NCBI GenBank assembly: GCA_037039685.1
Contig: JAWNGF010000001.1
Span: 930,001 to 994,000 of the forward strand
Length of the DNA: 64,000 bases
Origin: Ceratobasidium sp. AG-K
Lineage: Eukaryota; Basidiomycota; Agaricomycetes; Cantharellales; Ceratobasidiaceae
Direction of reading: 5' to 3'
Positions 47,160 through 59,464 of the stretch are shown in pieces; position 1 is the stretch's first letter, and each line of letters opens with the position of its first letter. The notes beneath the pieces were generated by a model. That model did not search any database. It worked only from the letters and a program-made list of their open reading frames with translations, and was not told where the DNA came from. The translations under genes and the position numbers were made by a program.

Positions 47160-48524
47160 TGTGGTGTGTGATTTGAGGTGGGGGACAGATCGAGAGTCGA
47201 GGCCGGTTTAATATAGGCATGCGCTGATGGAGACGAAGAAATAAAGGCCTCATACGGAAAGCTTCCACGCAGGTTGAATCATCATCGCCTTCGGGCGATG
47301 TGTCGGCTTAGCGCCTTTTCACCCCAATCTGATTTGGCGTATTCCGCCACTTTCCACGTTTGGACGCTGATCAGACCCATATGGAAACTCGCATTACGCT
47401 CGCACAGCAATGACTCGCGCAGATGGGCGAGTCATCGCCATCCGAGCCGTCACGCATACTGGCGTTCTCGGCAAGACTTCGCGTTTGAGGCGGAGCTCGT
47501 TGCGACAGACTGTGTGTTCATGGAAAAACGAGGCATATTTCGACGACGGCACGCGCAGCTGGCCAATGTTGCGTATCGATGGGCGTCTGTCGTTGCCGGG
47601 ACGCGTAACCTTCAGATACGCATACGCAGCTGTGCCAAGACGGGACTAGTCGCGCTTTTGTTGCGGACAAGAACGTCAAGGACGCGAATTTTCCCGACCG
47701 GGTGTCCCAACTGGGAACATCGAAAGGCAGTCTCTCACGACAGATGAGTCTGGGCTGCGGGCGCCAAATCAAGTGATACGAGCTGCAGCAACTTATCACA
47801 TGTACTCACCATCACAGAACCTCCCCTAAGCCGGTGATGTTGACCGAGAGGCTGACTCGGGGGTCAGCTCGGACCCAAGGCACCAGTAGCCACTCCCGCG
47901 AAATGAAAGCTAATTGTTCCGTTCTTTTTAGGCACGTAATTATACAGAGTGCAAATACCTTTGTGATTTCTTTTCAATTTCCTCGCCGCCGGGCTGTTGA
48001 GCAACGACGCAGGACTTTACGGGGTCCGGGATACCCCGTACACTCTATTGGAATTGTGACTCGGCATGGCGGGCCAGACCGAGACGATTTGAATTGGTTA
48101 GCGCCGGCGAGACCTGCTTTCCATTGTATGTTCTTGCCGATCGATAATGAGACATAGTTACGTTGTGCTTGGGCTATGCGAGCCGATGCGGCAATTAACG
48201 ATTGTGCTCATGTTGAACCTGTGCCGTGTGGAGCGCGATGGAAACACGTCGACAGTGTCTCGGCCAAGTATTCATAGCACTACCAGTTCAAGGGAACAAT
48301 CTATACGTCTCCACTCCACAGACGACAGAAATAGCACATAAAAAGTCACCAACAAAAATCCAGATGTGTATAAGTGTCATACAAATACAGACATGAGCGA
48401 TAGCAAGACCAAACACGGGAAAATAGTGATAAAACGGGGTAGCAGGAAATAATAACCCTGCGCGCTTGAAGATCAGATCATAAACGGTACCTGCGGACAA
48501 ACCGGAAAGGGATGGATATGAGCC
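47160..48524. other. Intergenic region
   Basis: About 1.4 kb. It contains overlapping open frames at 47274-47747 and 47410-47649 on the plus strand, but neither has a promoter motif or family-like composition, so neither is called. Confidence 0.35.
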
Positions 48525-50884
48525 TTAGGTGGCACTTGGTGCTGCGCCGCCGTTAGAGTTTACACCAGACGTTGGTGGGCGTGAGGAGCTTTGCCCTTGA
48601 CCAGCCCACGCGACATTCAACGTTGCCTCCTCAGATTCCAGTTGCTAATCAAAAGGTGGCATTTAGTGATCAGGGGGTGGGTTGGCTAAAATGAACTACG
48701 CACCTCTAGCAACATGGGGACCACGCCATCCACCTCCTCCATCGGTACCCCTCCCGCAGCCGCCGAAATCAATCTTCGATATTCGGCCATTCGCCCACTC
48801 GTTCCAGAATCAGCTTGCTGCAGCACAAACTCGTCAAATAGCTCATGTCTCCGGCTCCGAAGTTTACCAATCTCCGCCCGTAGCGAGTCACAGGCCTCGG
48901 CGACAGAGGTTCCCTTAGGGGGAGGTGCATGGAGTTCGGCAAGATCGAGGGTGAGTGTCGGGAGGGGTGCATGTGATGGACCGGATGTGGCAGTTGCGGG
49001 CTGTGGCGGTTGATTGGAGGTTGATGATTGAGCTTGCTCGGCCTTCCAAGCCTTGTCCCGAGCTTCCTCGTCTTGTAGCCACTTTTCCCAGCCCAGGCGA
49101 TATCGTGACCCCATTTTGACTGCCAGTTCCTCTTCAAGCTCCTTGAGCTCCCTCTCAGCCTCTTCCAGCCCTTGACCTTGCGCTTTTAGAACATTGACCG
49201 CTCGCTGACTCTCTAGAATCTCTCCTTGGATATTGGTCAACAGGGCGTGGGCCTGGGCAAGATCACGCTCCTTGCTGACAAGTTCTGCGTCAAACGCAGC
49301 GGCAAGACTCGCCATCAGCGCAGCAGCCTCGGCAGTCGCCTTCGTAGTCGTCCGCTGCGCAGTCTTGGAATAGTGCAATTGAGGGGCGAGCTCCAGCACG
49401 GGGGGTGGGGCTGCCGGAGTAATAGCCGGACTGGTGCGAAAGCGCTCGTCTTCAAAAATATAATCCTCAGTTGTCTTGCCATCTCTGTTGGCAATTTTGG
49501 GGTCTGCGCCATGGTCGAGTAAGATCTTGACGAGACGTTTGGAACGACATCGTGCGGCCATGGTAAGCGCTGTCTCGCCATCGTCGTCCTGAAAGTTGAT
49601 GACGTCCGCGAGCTCATCTGGGAAGTCGCTCAGCCTCGAAAGAAGCGTCTCCATGTAGTATCGTGCAGCGTGCGCCTTTCCCTTGCTCATCGCAACATCG
49701 ACCACGTGGTGAAACACTGTGTGGTTGAAGTTGTCCACGTTGAGTGTTGAACGGTGCAACAGCTCATACAGCTCTGGAAATTTCCGTACGTCATAGTTGT
49801 TCGCAAACATGACGGATCGCATGAGCGGTGTCTGGCCGGACTTGTTCTCTTTGAAGATGTCGGCGCCAGCGCTGAGCAACAGTTTGACGACCCGAATACG
49901 CCCCATGGCGCATGCCCAGTGTAGGGCCGTATGTCCGTCGTCGTCGATCGGTACGTCTGGTTCAAAGTCCGGCGGGGGAGAGACGAGCACCGAAGGAATC
50001 TGGTTCGTGTCTGAAATGAAGTATTCAAGCATAACATCCGCATAGCGTGGACCGGTCGAGTTATCTTTGCTGGGCCCGGCACCGTTGAGCAGTGCTGGCT
50101 GGGAGTGCGGATGGGGCTGGGAATTGGGAGGTTGACGAGAATGGCCCGCGCTAGACCCAGTGCGAACATGCCCATTCCGCTTGCTAACGTCCGCTGGTAG
50201 TAGAATTGGACTTGGGGTACGCGACGAGTCGGATACCTCGGAGGGCCCATCCGTGAGACTTCCATCTTCACTTCCACGAGGTGCTTTGGGTTCGACCACA
50301 GGCGCAACCTCCAACGGCACTGGGTCCGGTTCAGGCGTTTGTTTCTGGCGTGGTCGAGCAGCTGGGGCTGTGAGGTGCTTGGGTGCAAGGGGAGGACTAG
50401 AGGCTGCGGGGGTGAAATCGATGATAGGCCGAAGGATAGACTCGACATTGTACTGCCTAGCAAGTTGTAAACCACGCTCGAGCGGTACCCAAGTGCCTGT
50501 AGCATAAATCCAGCTCCACACGTTTCCTTTGTTGTTTGATGCTACACACCTTGGTATTTCCCATAGCCTCCTTGTACCTTCTCATGCTCCCCCTTTTGCA
50601 CTTCCCGCTCCAACACCGTGTGCGTTGCGGCTTGTCAAATCCTGCAACTTTGAGGATCTGCGTAGCGTTTAGCCAACCATCAACACGCCGCCGCATGACA
50701 GCGACAGACTTGCAGATCCTGCATGGCATTAGTGACGTACAAGGGCGGATCGCTGTCCCGACTTACATTTCGTATACCGGCACACCACTATAGGTGGCCT
50801 ATGCATTCCCAGTCAGACGATGCAAGATGTAGATGAGCTAGCTCTACTCGCCTTGAATATCTGTGGTTCCCCTGGCCCAGCCAT
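48525..50884 (-). CDS. MBP1: MBP1/Res-type APSES transcription factor, one frame break
   Basis: DNA-binding subunit of the MBF/SBF complex driving G1/S genes. Exons are 50884-50852, 50798-50767, 50718-50550, 50496-48704 and 48644-48525, about 715 residues. The KilA-N/APSES domain has [31 protein letters not shown] and [16 protein letters not shown]. Ankyrin repeats follow ([31 protein letters not shown]; a [19 protein letters not shown] unit), then coiled coil and a Ser-rich tail. Intron 1 has a GC donor (AAG|GCGAGT). In exon 3 a base is missing at CCGTG near 50626, between KPQRTR and VLEREVQKG, both conserved. A homopolymer undercall is likely, since a real break would destroy the DNA-binding domain. 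Confidence 0.93.
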
Positions 50885-51247
50885 TTCGTACCTCGGATCT
50901 CGTCGCAAGTCAATCAGCTCTCAAAGGAATGTTCAATACAAACAACCAGCAGAGCGGGAGTGTCTAGGGCGGCTAGCAGCCAAATAGTGTGACTAGAGGG
51001 TACAGGCGCTGGGGTCGGAGACGAGACGGGGCACGTTACGCGCCGAACGCGACACGGAACCAATCCCAGCCAATCACGCCACACTCACACCTGTCACGTG
51101 GTAAAATATTCAAAATTCTCGATTTCTTTAGCCTTGCAAATAACAATAAACACAGCACGATGGATTGGTAACGCATAGAAGTACATGCAAGAGAATCAAA
51201 CAACCATAACGGACCCAGAGAAATGTGAGATGAAAATAAGAAAGCGC
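50885..51247. other. Intergenic region
   Basis: Promoter side of MBP1 and 3' flank of the F-box gene. No gene was seen. Confidence 0.4.
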
Positions 51248-53600
51248 TCAAGCCCCAAGTCCAAACACAAACACTTGGCCCTCGATGGTAGCCATTGCCA
51301 AAACACCCGCCGCATCCTCCAATGCAACGCATGATGCCATATTCAACTTGGGCTGCACTCCAGTTGGTACGCTCAGCACTCGTGCGGCCGACCCTGCTGC
51401 AGCACGGATCATTGCCTCGGTCTTGCCTGGCTCATCGCTCTCCAACCCGGGGTACTCTTCGGCGCCGTTCTCCCAGCTGAGAGGCGCCATGACAACTCGC
51501 AGTGACTCCTTCTGCCAGTCCACCTCCTCGAGAATACCATCTCCTTCGATCCATGCGGCGTATCGCCCGAAAGACCCCATGCCAGCGAGTTCATGCGCAT
51601 AATTGACATGGGTGGGGAAGATAGTACGCTTGTACCGGACGCGGCACACACGACGGAATGGGCGGCGTAGTGGTGGAAGAGGGGCAGCGGAAGGGGCAGG
51701 TGAGGTAGTAGAAGGCAGATGTTTCGTTGCTATCGGTTGGGGCAGACTCGTAGAGCGAAGATTGAGAAGGAGTCGGCATAATATAGCTGTTTGTGTTGGA
51801 AGCCGGGGCACTTGCTTGGTATGGCCCAGATCTTGATCCCCCGTCCGAACCTCCGCTCACCACCTCGTCGTCCTCGCAGTCCGACCCTTCCTCCTCACTA
51901 TCGATTTCAGGATTATGCGCTCCCAAAACCATGCCTCGGAAGATGTCCGACCTCCTATTCTCCTCGTCGACGGACAAGCCCATGACAGACACCGTGATAG
52001 GTTCGGGTTTCTTCTTTCGGATAACCCCCGCTCGGCGACGACTCTGCTTCGCCTTGTGCACAGGCTCAATCTGCTCATTTGGCGCCTTGTGGGTTTCAGA
52101 CCGAAGCCACTTGGGTGTGCTCTTGCGCAGCATAGCCCGTACGGTCGTAAAGAGCGGCGCACCCTGAGTGCCTGGAGACCCGCTGAAATCCCGCGAGCGA
52201 GGCGTTCCGAGGAGTTTAATCCCAAGATCTACACACTCTCCCACAGACGAATTGAAAGCGCCCGTGGTCCAGCGTTTTCGCAAGGACTGGACTTCGATGC
52301 GACGAGCAAAAGTCTTGACGGTCGACTCGGCATAGAGAAGGACGTGGGTTGGTGTAGCGAGCGAAGTGTATCGGGTAGCTGGTGCGCACTTGAACCCACA
52401 ATGGACTAGAGCAGACGCGCACCGGATTGGGCGAGTGGGGCTTGGTTGTTGGGCTGATGGGGGCGACAAGGAGATTCCCGGAGCACTAGGATCAAATAGA
52501 AGAACGAAGACTACCATCGTATCTGGTATATCGCCAAGAATTCCGGCGTGACCAGAGGCGCTGATAAAGATAGTGGAGATAAAAACGGGTTGACGGAGAG
52601 GCGAATGAGCGATGAACGAGAGGCCATCGTAATGACCTGAAAATGGAGGTGAGGGGCTGGTAGAAGTCGAGGCGTGGGTGAAAGGCGGGGTAGGTCGAGG
52701 GGGTACCCGTGAAGTTGAGGAGGGAAGGCCGATATGGACGACATACATGTCTCGCTTAAGGATAGGTCTTGATACAAGATCAGATATCAAACAGATATGT
52801 GTAACGTAACTAGACCACTTACGGGCTTTGTCCGACTTGAACCGCAACCATTAACGCAACAAGCACGCCACCAGGGATAAGATCATATGCAAATTCGACG
52901 TATTCGGCACCGGTCTCCCAAGTGGCAACACAGCGAGGGCGTCGTAGACCGCTGTCGTTGATGGGTTCGAATTCGTCTTCATCGGACTCGGAACCCATCT
53001 CGACGTCAAAGCCATCTACGCTGTTTGTTTGTGTCCTTATGCTACGACGACGAGGGAAGCGGGGAGGTTGTGTGGCAGATACGATGGGCTCTGTCACGGC
53101 GAGATCCCAGCAGGCAAAAGTGCCGCCATGCTGAACAGTGAGCAAGAAACGGGCTCCAGGGAGGAGGGACGCGTGAACAATAGTAGTCGCCTCGGGTAAT
53201 GCCAAAGAAAGCCCGAGGCTGAGAGAAGGCTGTGGTCGATTGAGGTTATTGGCAAGTTTAACGGTATGCTGAACGGCTGCTCGCATCTCGTCTGTTGAAA
53301 AGTCGGCTGGTAGTGTCGTCAACTGCTTTTCGGTGGGAAGAGCCACCGCTCTCGAAGCAGCCAGCGTCCGTGCAAGGGTGAGCCATGCTGCTCGAGACGC
53401 GCCAAAGCCATGAAGAGCTCGACAGGTCTAATTTTGGGACATTATTGGCACAAGCCTTTAGATAAGGGAGAGAGACTCACCACGGACAGGGAAACTGCCG
53501 ATTTGACATCCAAATACGAATACACGTGCAGTAGCAAGTCGTGGGGGAGAGCTGGTAGGCCGGCCCTGTTGACCGCGGCAAGAGTCCAGAGATTAGACAT
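51248..53600 (-). CDS. F-box protein with propeller-like C-terminus, one frame break
   Basis: Likely substrate adaptor of an SCF ubiquitin ligase. Exons are 53600-53481, 53427-52823 and 52767-51248, about 747 residues. The N-terminal F-box reads LPALPHDLLLHVYSYLDVKS with the exon 1/2 boundary just before TCRALHGFGASRAAWLTLAR. The rest has beta-rich repeats such as LTVQHGGTFACWDLAV and GVLAMATIEGQVFVFGLG, suggesting a WD-like propeller split by a long acidic, disordered loop (GSESDEDEFEP). One extra base near 51700-51712 must be removed to join two convincing halves. The ATG at 53600 gives an F-box starting at about residue 15. The target is unknown. Confidence 0.72.
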
Positions 53601-54419
53601 AGTGTTATGTTGAATGGATCCAGGAGTAATCGGCCGAAGGGAAGAGCAATTAGCGCCAATGTAACTCTTATAAGAGCCCCACAAGGGCAGGTTGAGAAGA
53701 ATCCACACGGAGAAGGAGGGGCGTAGGCTTTGTACTTTTCTAAATCGCCGGCATTCTACCTATTGCAATCAGTCCATATGGGAAGCCGCGCTCCATGTGC
53801 AACGCCCATGTGTTACCTATCCACGAGCTCTCGGCAGTCCCGATCCGACCTGTTTACTTTTGTTTGGCCCTCTTTCTGCCCTCGTCTTCTTCACTCTGCG
53901 TTTGGCTGTCGACGTCGAAAATGAGCAAGATTTCACTGTTTCAATGCACTATAAATCGCCATGTATCATAACTAGAGTACCGGAGAGGTTTTCTCGGTGG
54001 CAAGGCGACCATGTGCGTCCGGTTGGCGCTTAGACGTAACTTGTGTCTCGGCCACACAGCACGCATGTGCTACGGAAAAAACAAGCTCGCCCCACACTCT
54101 CCTCACGCTTTGGAGCGCACTTCAGGTCTTCTTCTAGTCAGGATAACCTTTGCTCATGCGTCTTTCGGAGGCGGAAGTCTTATGTGCGCACAACTGACCA
54201 TGTCATGTCGCCGAATCCCATCAACTCGTATTCTTTCCGTATGGCGCCCGCATTCGCTGTCTGCTCTATTACTGCGGACCACACGTTTTATAATCGGGAG
54301 TTTCGATCTCAGGACTGCGAAGGTCCACGCTAGTCGGCTCGCTGGGTATTGCCACAGAGGTAAGCATGTTGTCCGTGAGTGCTCCAGCTTGATATCTTTA
54401 CACACACTCGGCGAGGCCC
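53601..54419. other. Upstream region of F-box gene
   Basis: It holds the F-box gene promoter. The long frame at 54011-54517 is Leu/Arg/Ser-rich and runs over the decayed region; it was not called. Confidence 0.35.
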
Positions 54420-55581
54420 TTCAGTACTTGGCACGGCATGCCCCACATGCTCCTTCAGCCCCCACGGGCCGATCCCGGAAGATGACTGCCCCGTGGTTGC
54501 GTACTATGACTGTTTAGGCGTCCCCTCAAGTAATAATAATCAAGAATCTAGCTCCTTCCCTTCGTTATCAACATATGCTTCAATATTACCGCCGCGAACA
54601 CCGTATGGATGGCGTCATGTACACTGCAGACATTTCCGAATTCCCCTTGATACATCAGACACTCGGGGCGTATCGTATCGAAGACAATGACCCTGCCCCT
54701 CTCTCAGACGCACATGACCTTCGCATCGTGATTTGAAGGGACGATTTGCGATACCAACTCGGCCTCCCAGGTCGCTCGTGGTTCTCATTACTTCAAATTC
54801 TACCCACTCCTTACGACAAAATGTCCAAACAGGACAATTCTGATAGGACCAGCTGTCAAGAACACCCGCAAGCTCTTAACCCGCCTTTCTCTCTGAACTA
54901 GCGCGCAGGACATCCATTGATAGCCGACGTGTCGATAACGGCCCAGAAAACCGAACCTCTTCGTCATGCGTTACCTAGTTCCAGATCATTTTGGCAGCCT
55001 TCTCGTACATCAGACTTGCTTTATTGAGCCCTCCAGGTCATTACCCCTGCCCCGCAACCCGGAAGAATCACCCACACCTGTCAAACCTTTGCCTTTTCTA
55101 ACGGTCTTATCTGGGATCCCACTTTCCTCGTGACATGGGGAAAGCAGCGCCGGTACCGTCTCCTGAGCACGTCAATTGATTCCGCCGGCCGGGGACTAAT
55201 CTCTCAAGCAATTAGCGCACAAATTAATGCCTGCCTTGGGTTCTCAGTGGAAGTACTTCATAGTGGGCAGGCCAGAAGAGGTAGCGAGCTTTTATCCCTG
55301 TCCCTGTCATTACGGCTTCCCCCACTTTACAAGCTTTCTCGAACCGAATCTTATCAGGCTAGGTTCCTGTCCTCCCCCTTTTGCTCAGGCATATAATCGT
55401 ACGGTCTCGAATACGTGTACAACCTACCTTACTCGCGGATGGAACTCATCGGGGCTTCACTCTCCCTCTTGCACCTCCTACTTCCCATCGGCAACATTCA
55501 CCCGAATATTCGTGAGCTGGCGTCGGCCGACATGATATTCCACCCTTCCCATTCTACGCACCCGAGCCTGCCCTATCGTTA
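54420..55581 (+). pseudogene. Decayed coding region of unknown family
   Basis: Several protein-like stretches on the plus strand cannot be joined into one frame. They include GPIPEDDCPVVAYYDCLGVP near 54465, RREHRMDGVMYTADISEF near 54590 with a TGA stop shortly after, DDLRYQLGLPGRSWFSLLQ near 54740, and EYVYNLPYSRMELIGASLSL near 55410 preceded by a TAA. Frame changes and at least three stops separate them. No intron set restores a product. The pieces have balanced composition unlike the random frames around them. I do not recognise the family. Confidence 0.4.
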
Positions 55582-57318
55582 GACGCAAGCACGCAAGCAT
55601 GTGCTCCAAGCAACTCGTGATCGGTTATACTTCCCGATTCGAGCATATTTACCACACTACTTATCTCGCCTGAAGTAATGACGTACTCTACGAACATTTC
55701 AACCTCAATGAATACGAGTTCAGTAGTATGCCATTGTCGAGCATGCGATAGCAGTAAATTGGGCGAAGATTATTGGATCTGGTGTAATGCTATTGCTGCT
55801 GGGTTTTCAAAGGTCCTTCAAGGCACCAAGCTTGGTTTACACTCTTGGATTTCGGGATGTGCGCGACGCGTTACTGAAATCACTCACACTCACGCGCATA
55901 ATAACCACGTGATGGTTCTTGTTGCTGTAGTTTGTAATAATGTGATCAATAACTTTTCACCTGGTTAACTTATTCCCATATGCATTGCGTTTCACTTCTC
56001 GGCACCATCTGTTAATCCGCGTATAGTCAATTTCTCGATAACGATACGTTTCTATCGACCGATGAGCAGATTTCTACCCGTCAAAGCACCCACTGCCAAT
56101 TATTTTCTCAAGTCCAGTAGGTACAAGGCCCTTCGTATAACTGTACTCTTACGATACAAAGGCGGCCTAATGGCGATTAGGTACCTAGTATCTCCTTTTA
56201 TTATTATAGAGGGATTTGACTGTATACCGTTTGGTCTAATAAATCAACTGTGTATGCGATCTATTGCTGGTACCACTCGAATATATGCATGTGCGTAGCG
56301 TAACACATGCACTACTGTATAGGTGATACCCGACTTCAAATATGCACCGTCGCTCTCTTGAGCTCCCCGGCAAGGTAAATCACTCATCAAAGTGCATATT
56401 ATGCTGGTGGCCAACAAGACTTCTCCAGAGCGAAGGTCATGGTCATCATCGGCTTGGCTTTGTTATTGTCGTCGGTTTCGGTCGGGCGAAGCTTTTCCAG
56501 TCAAGTGAAATATCCCACAAATTTACATGGTTACTGTACGGTGCCCGAATTAAGTGGGAGAAGCAAGTAATTTACCTGAACCCATGATCTAGGTCTCTGT
56601 GTTGTGCCCAGACTTGCCGCCGGGCACCGGCGATCATGGCCACACTGGGGCAACTTCTTGGCCAGTCTAAAAATTCTACTGGACGTCATATTGGAATATT
56701 TGCGCAGTACGCATATAATAATATAAATTAGCTGGAAGTTACTGCGGTAAATCTAGCAGATTCAATACTAAGCTTTTGACAACGAGCTGACCAACCTAGC
56801 TTAGAGGGTGGAGGCCAAGGTGGAGGGTTCGCTCAGCAGTCTTCCAGGCGTGGCGATGTGAGTGTAACAATAATTTTATTTGTAAGTACTCGGACAACCG
56901 ACTCGGGGAGCGGGCAGGAGCACCCGTGCACGGATGGTTTGGATCAACCAATGGGAATGGGGCAGGAACTGAGAATCCGATTGATGATTACCATAAATGC
57001 GTGCGAACTCGGGTCCCTTGGGCAGCTCCCGCCGCAAACTGAGCTAGACCCACTACGGCTGAACCCATGGCCACGCTACGTACCCAGTTTTTCCAATCCA
57101 AAGCCTACACACCCAGTTCTCTCTTCCCAGGACTCACTAAAAGTTACCGATCAAAATCGCACCTTTGGGCAAGAATTGCAAATGTTCCTCCAGGATTAGC
57201 GGCTTCCCGGATACCTCCACCCGAACCTACTAAGCACACACGCCCGAACAGAGGTATATAAGCCTTAGCTCTACACTGGGACTTCACTCAAACTCAAAAT
57301 CTTTCAGTATTTACAACA
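55582..57318. other. Intergenic region
   Basis: About 1.7 kb without a supported gene. The only clear signal is the TATA box at 57255, which serves the next gene. Confidence 0.4.
57255..57262 (+). promoter_or_regulatory. TATA box
   Basis: TATATAAG, 64 bp before the ATG at 57319. Confidence 0.65.
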
Positions 57319-58887
57319 ATGTCTTCGCTACCCCAGACTATGAAAGCTTTGGTTGTTCAAGAGGTTAGCAGAGTTCCACTGACGTCATTGAATACCGCTC
57401 ACTGCAAGTTTCGTTGGCTTTGGCAGGAAAAAACCATCAAGGTTCAGGAGATCCCTGTCCCCACCATTGATAAAAACGAAGTACTCGTTAAAGTTCATTC
57501 GGTTGCCCAAAATCCAACAGACTGGAAGCGTATGTCCAAGTTGCTCTGGCTGATTGAATTGACTAGATTGATGATTGTATGCTGATATAGATACCGATTT
57601 TGTGAGCCGTAAGTTCGATCTCTTACTCTACCCCTTGCTTCAGCACGATACCAGCTCTTACACCGAACTTTAGCTGCCGGAAATATCATCGGCTGCGATT
57701 TTTCGGGCACAGTTGTGAAGTTGGGTTCCGACTCAATTACTAATGTGAAAGTCGGTGATAGCGTGGCCGGGTTTGTTCATGGAGGTAGGCTTGGAATTTG
57801 ATGTTGGATGAGACGGTGCTGATTCGTTCTAGGAAACTACAAGGATCGCGGGGCGTTTGCCCAGTATGTCAAGGCAGACTCGGATCTCGTTTGGAAGTTC
57901 TCCACGAGCTCCATCTCCTTCGAAGGTGCTGCTACTATGGGTTGCGCGTATGTCTCACTCGTTTGAATGATTCAATTGACTCAATGCAGTATTACAGCCT
58001 TTGGACTGCTATCCAAGCGTTTTACCATCGTATGGGCTTGAACGAACCCAGCGCTGCTCACTCGACTGGGAATCAATGGGTAGGTTGCTTCAATACTGAT
58101 CACACTGGTATTGACGGGCCGTGTAACAGATATTTATCTATGGGGGAAGCAGTGAGTTAATCCTGCGGAGGCAGTAGCTGCAACACCCATTGACTATCTG
58201 TCATCTTTTTAGCATCTCTCGGCCTCTTCTCAACTCAACTCGCAAAGCTATCAGGCTACAAGGTCGTTACCACTGTGTCCCCTAAGAACTGGGATATACT
58301 CAAGTCTTTGGGCGCTGATGTTGTCATAGATGTATGTATCCTAGGCAAATTACGACTGTAAGCGTAGCTGACAAATGTGTAGTACAAATCTCCCGATGTA
58401 GTCGAGCAGATTAAGAAGGCGACTGGGAACTCGTTGAGGTTTGCGTTCGATACAATCAGCGACGCGAAGAGCCAAGCTATCGCTGTTGAGTCGCTGGCCC
58501 CAGGTGTCCCTGGGAAGGTGATAGTTATCCAGAGGCCGAACCCGGATGCCAAGGCACTTCGCAGCGATGTCGAAATTGAGCGTGAGTTGTGACCAGATGG
58601 ATGGATCGTTGACTCACACTGAAATCTATAAACCCCTAGACACTCTCATTTACACCTCCCTAGGTCGTTCCTTTAGTTACCCCTCATCGAACTACCCTGC
58701 CTCGTCTGAAGACCGTGCTCACATGGCGTCGTGGATGCCCAAGTTGGAGAGCCTCGTGTCTGAAGGCAGAATCAAGGCCAACCCGGTTAAGTTATGGCCT
58801 GGCGGACTAGAGGCGATCAAAGATGGGTTCCAGTATATGCGCGAAGGGAAAGTGAGCGCCGAGAAACTTGTCTATAACATTGAGTAG
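57319..58887 (+). CDS. Zinc-free medium-chain alcohol dehydrogenase/enoyl reductase, one missing base
   Basis: Oxidoreductase of the quinone reductase/trans-enoyl reductase branch of medium-chain dehydrogenases; substrate unknown. Exons are 57319-57363, 57427-57529, 57591-57608 (18 nt), 57674-57784, 57833-57947, 57990-58079, 58130-58151 (22 nt), 58213-58331, 58383-58581 and 58640-58887; about 356 residues. Features: MKALVVQEE, VHSVAQNPTDWKH, GCDFSGTVVKLGS in the catalytic domain, the cofactor-binding YGGSTSLGLFSTQLAKL, and KSLGADVVIDYKSPD. The catalytic zinc Cys/His set is absent. At the exon 5 end a G appears to be missing (GCG|TATGTC instead of GCGG|TATGTC); this restores both splice site and frame. 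No biosynthetic cluster partners are visible in the window. Confidence 0.85.
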
Positions 58888-59464
58888 GCTTCCCCAAGAT
58901 TTTGTAAACTCGTATTATATGCGTGATTATTGATGGTGAAATAATTCGATCTGGGTGATTGTTCGAGTTTAGACGCAAATGATATGTTGATTGATGCCTT
59001 GGCGCTTGACACCTAAATGGGTCAGTCGGCCCGGCGAGCTGATTTAGAACTGAACATCGACTTCACCCTTGGCTTCGTGTCCTGTTTATAGTGTACTTCG
59101 CCGCATCTTTCGTTAAACTATTGGCTCGCTCAACGTGTTCTTTAGCCCAGTGACTCCGAATTCTGGGGGCACGTCTTTCAGAATCAAAAAGTGCTACTAT
59201 TCTTCGGCTAGTGCCTCTTAACGGGATTTGGCCCTATACTTTTACCAGCAACATAGTCCAATGGGGATCGCGGCTTTCGAAGGGGCGGACGGCTTGTAGC
59301 ACCACACGGCAGCGGGGTACAATTCCTACCTAAATAGTCCGTACGTGCTTATGTCCGTGTTCTCGGTGTTGCCATATGGGCTTGTAGTAAATGCTTTAAA
59401 TAGCACACCTTCGAGGCAAGCGTCTGTACGCCACTTTGGGCTCTCAGATCACTAGTGGTTTACT
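58888..59464. other. Intergenic region
   Basis: Between the reductase and the GH127-like gene, both on the plus strand. It should hold the promoter of the latter; a TTTAAATA stretch lies at 59396-59403, about 60 bp before the ATG. Confidence 0.4.

Noticed and set aside
47274..47747. 157-codon plus-strand frame and an overlapping 79-codon frame
   Set aside because: Two competing frames, neither with a promoter motif or family-like sequence.
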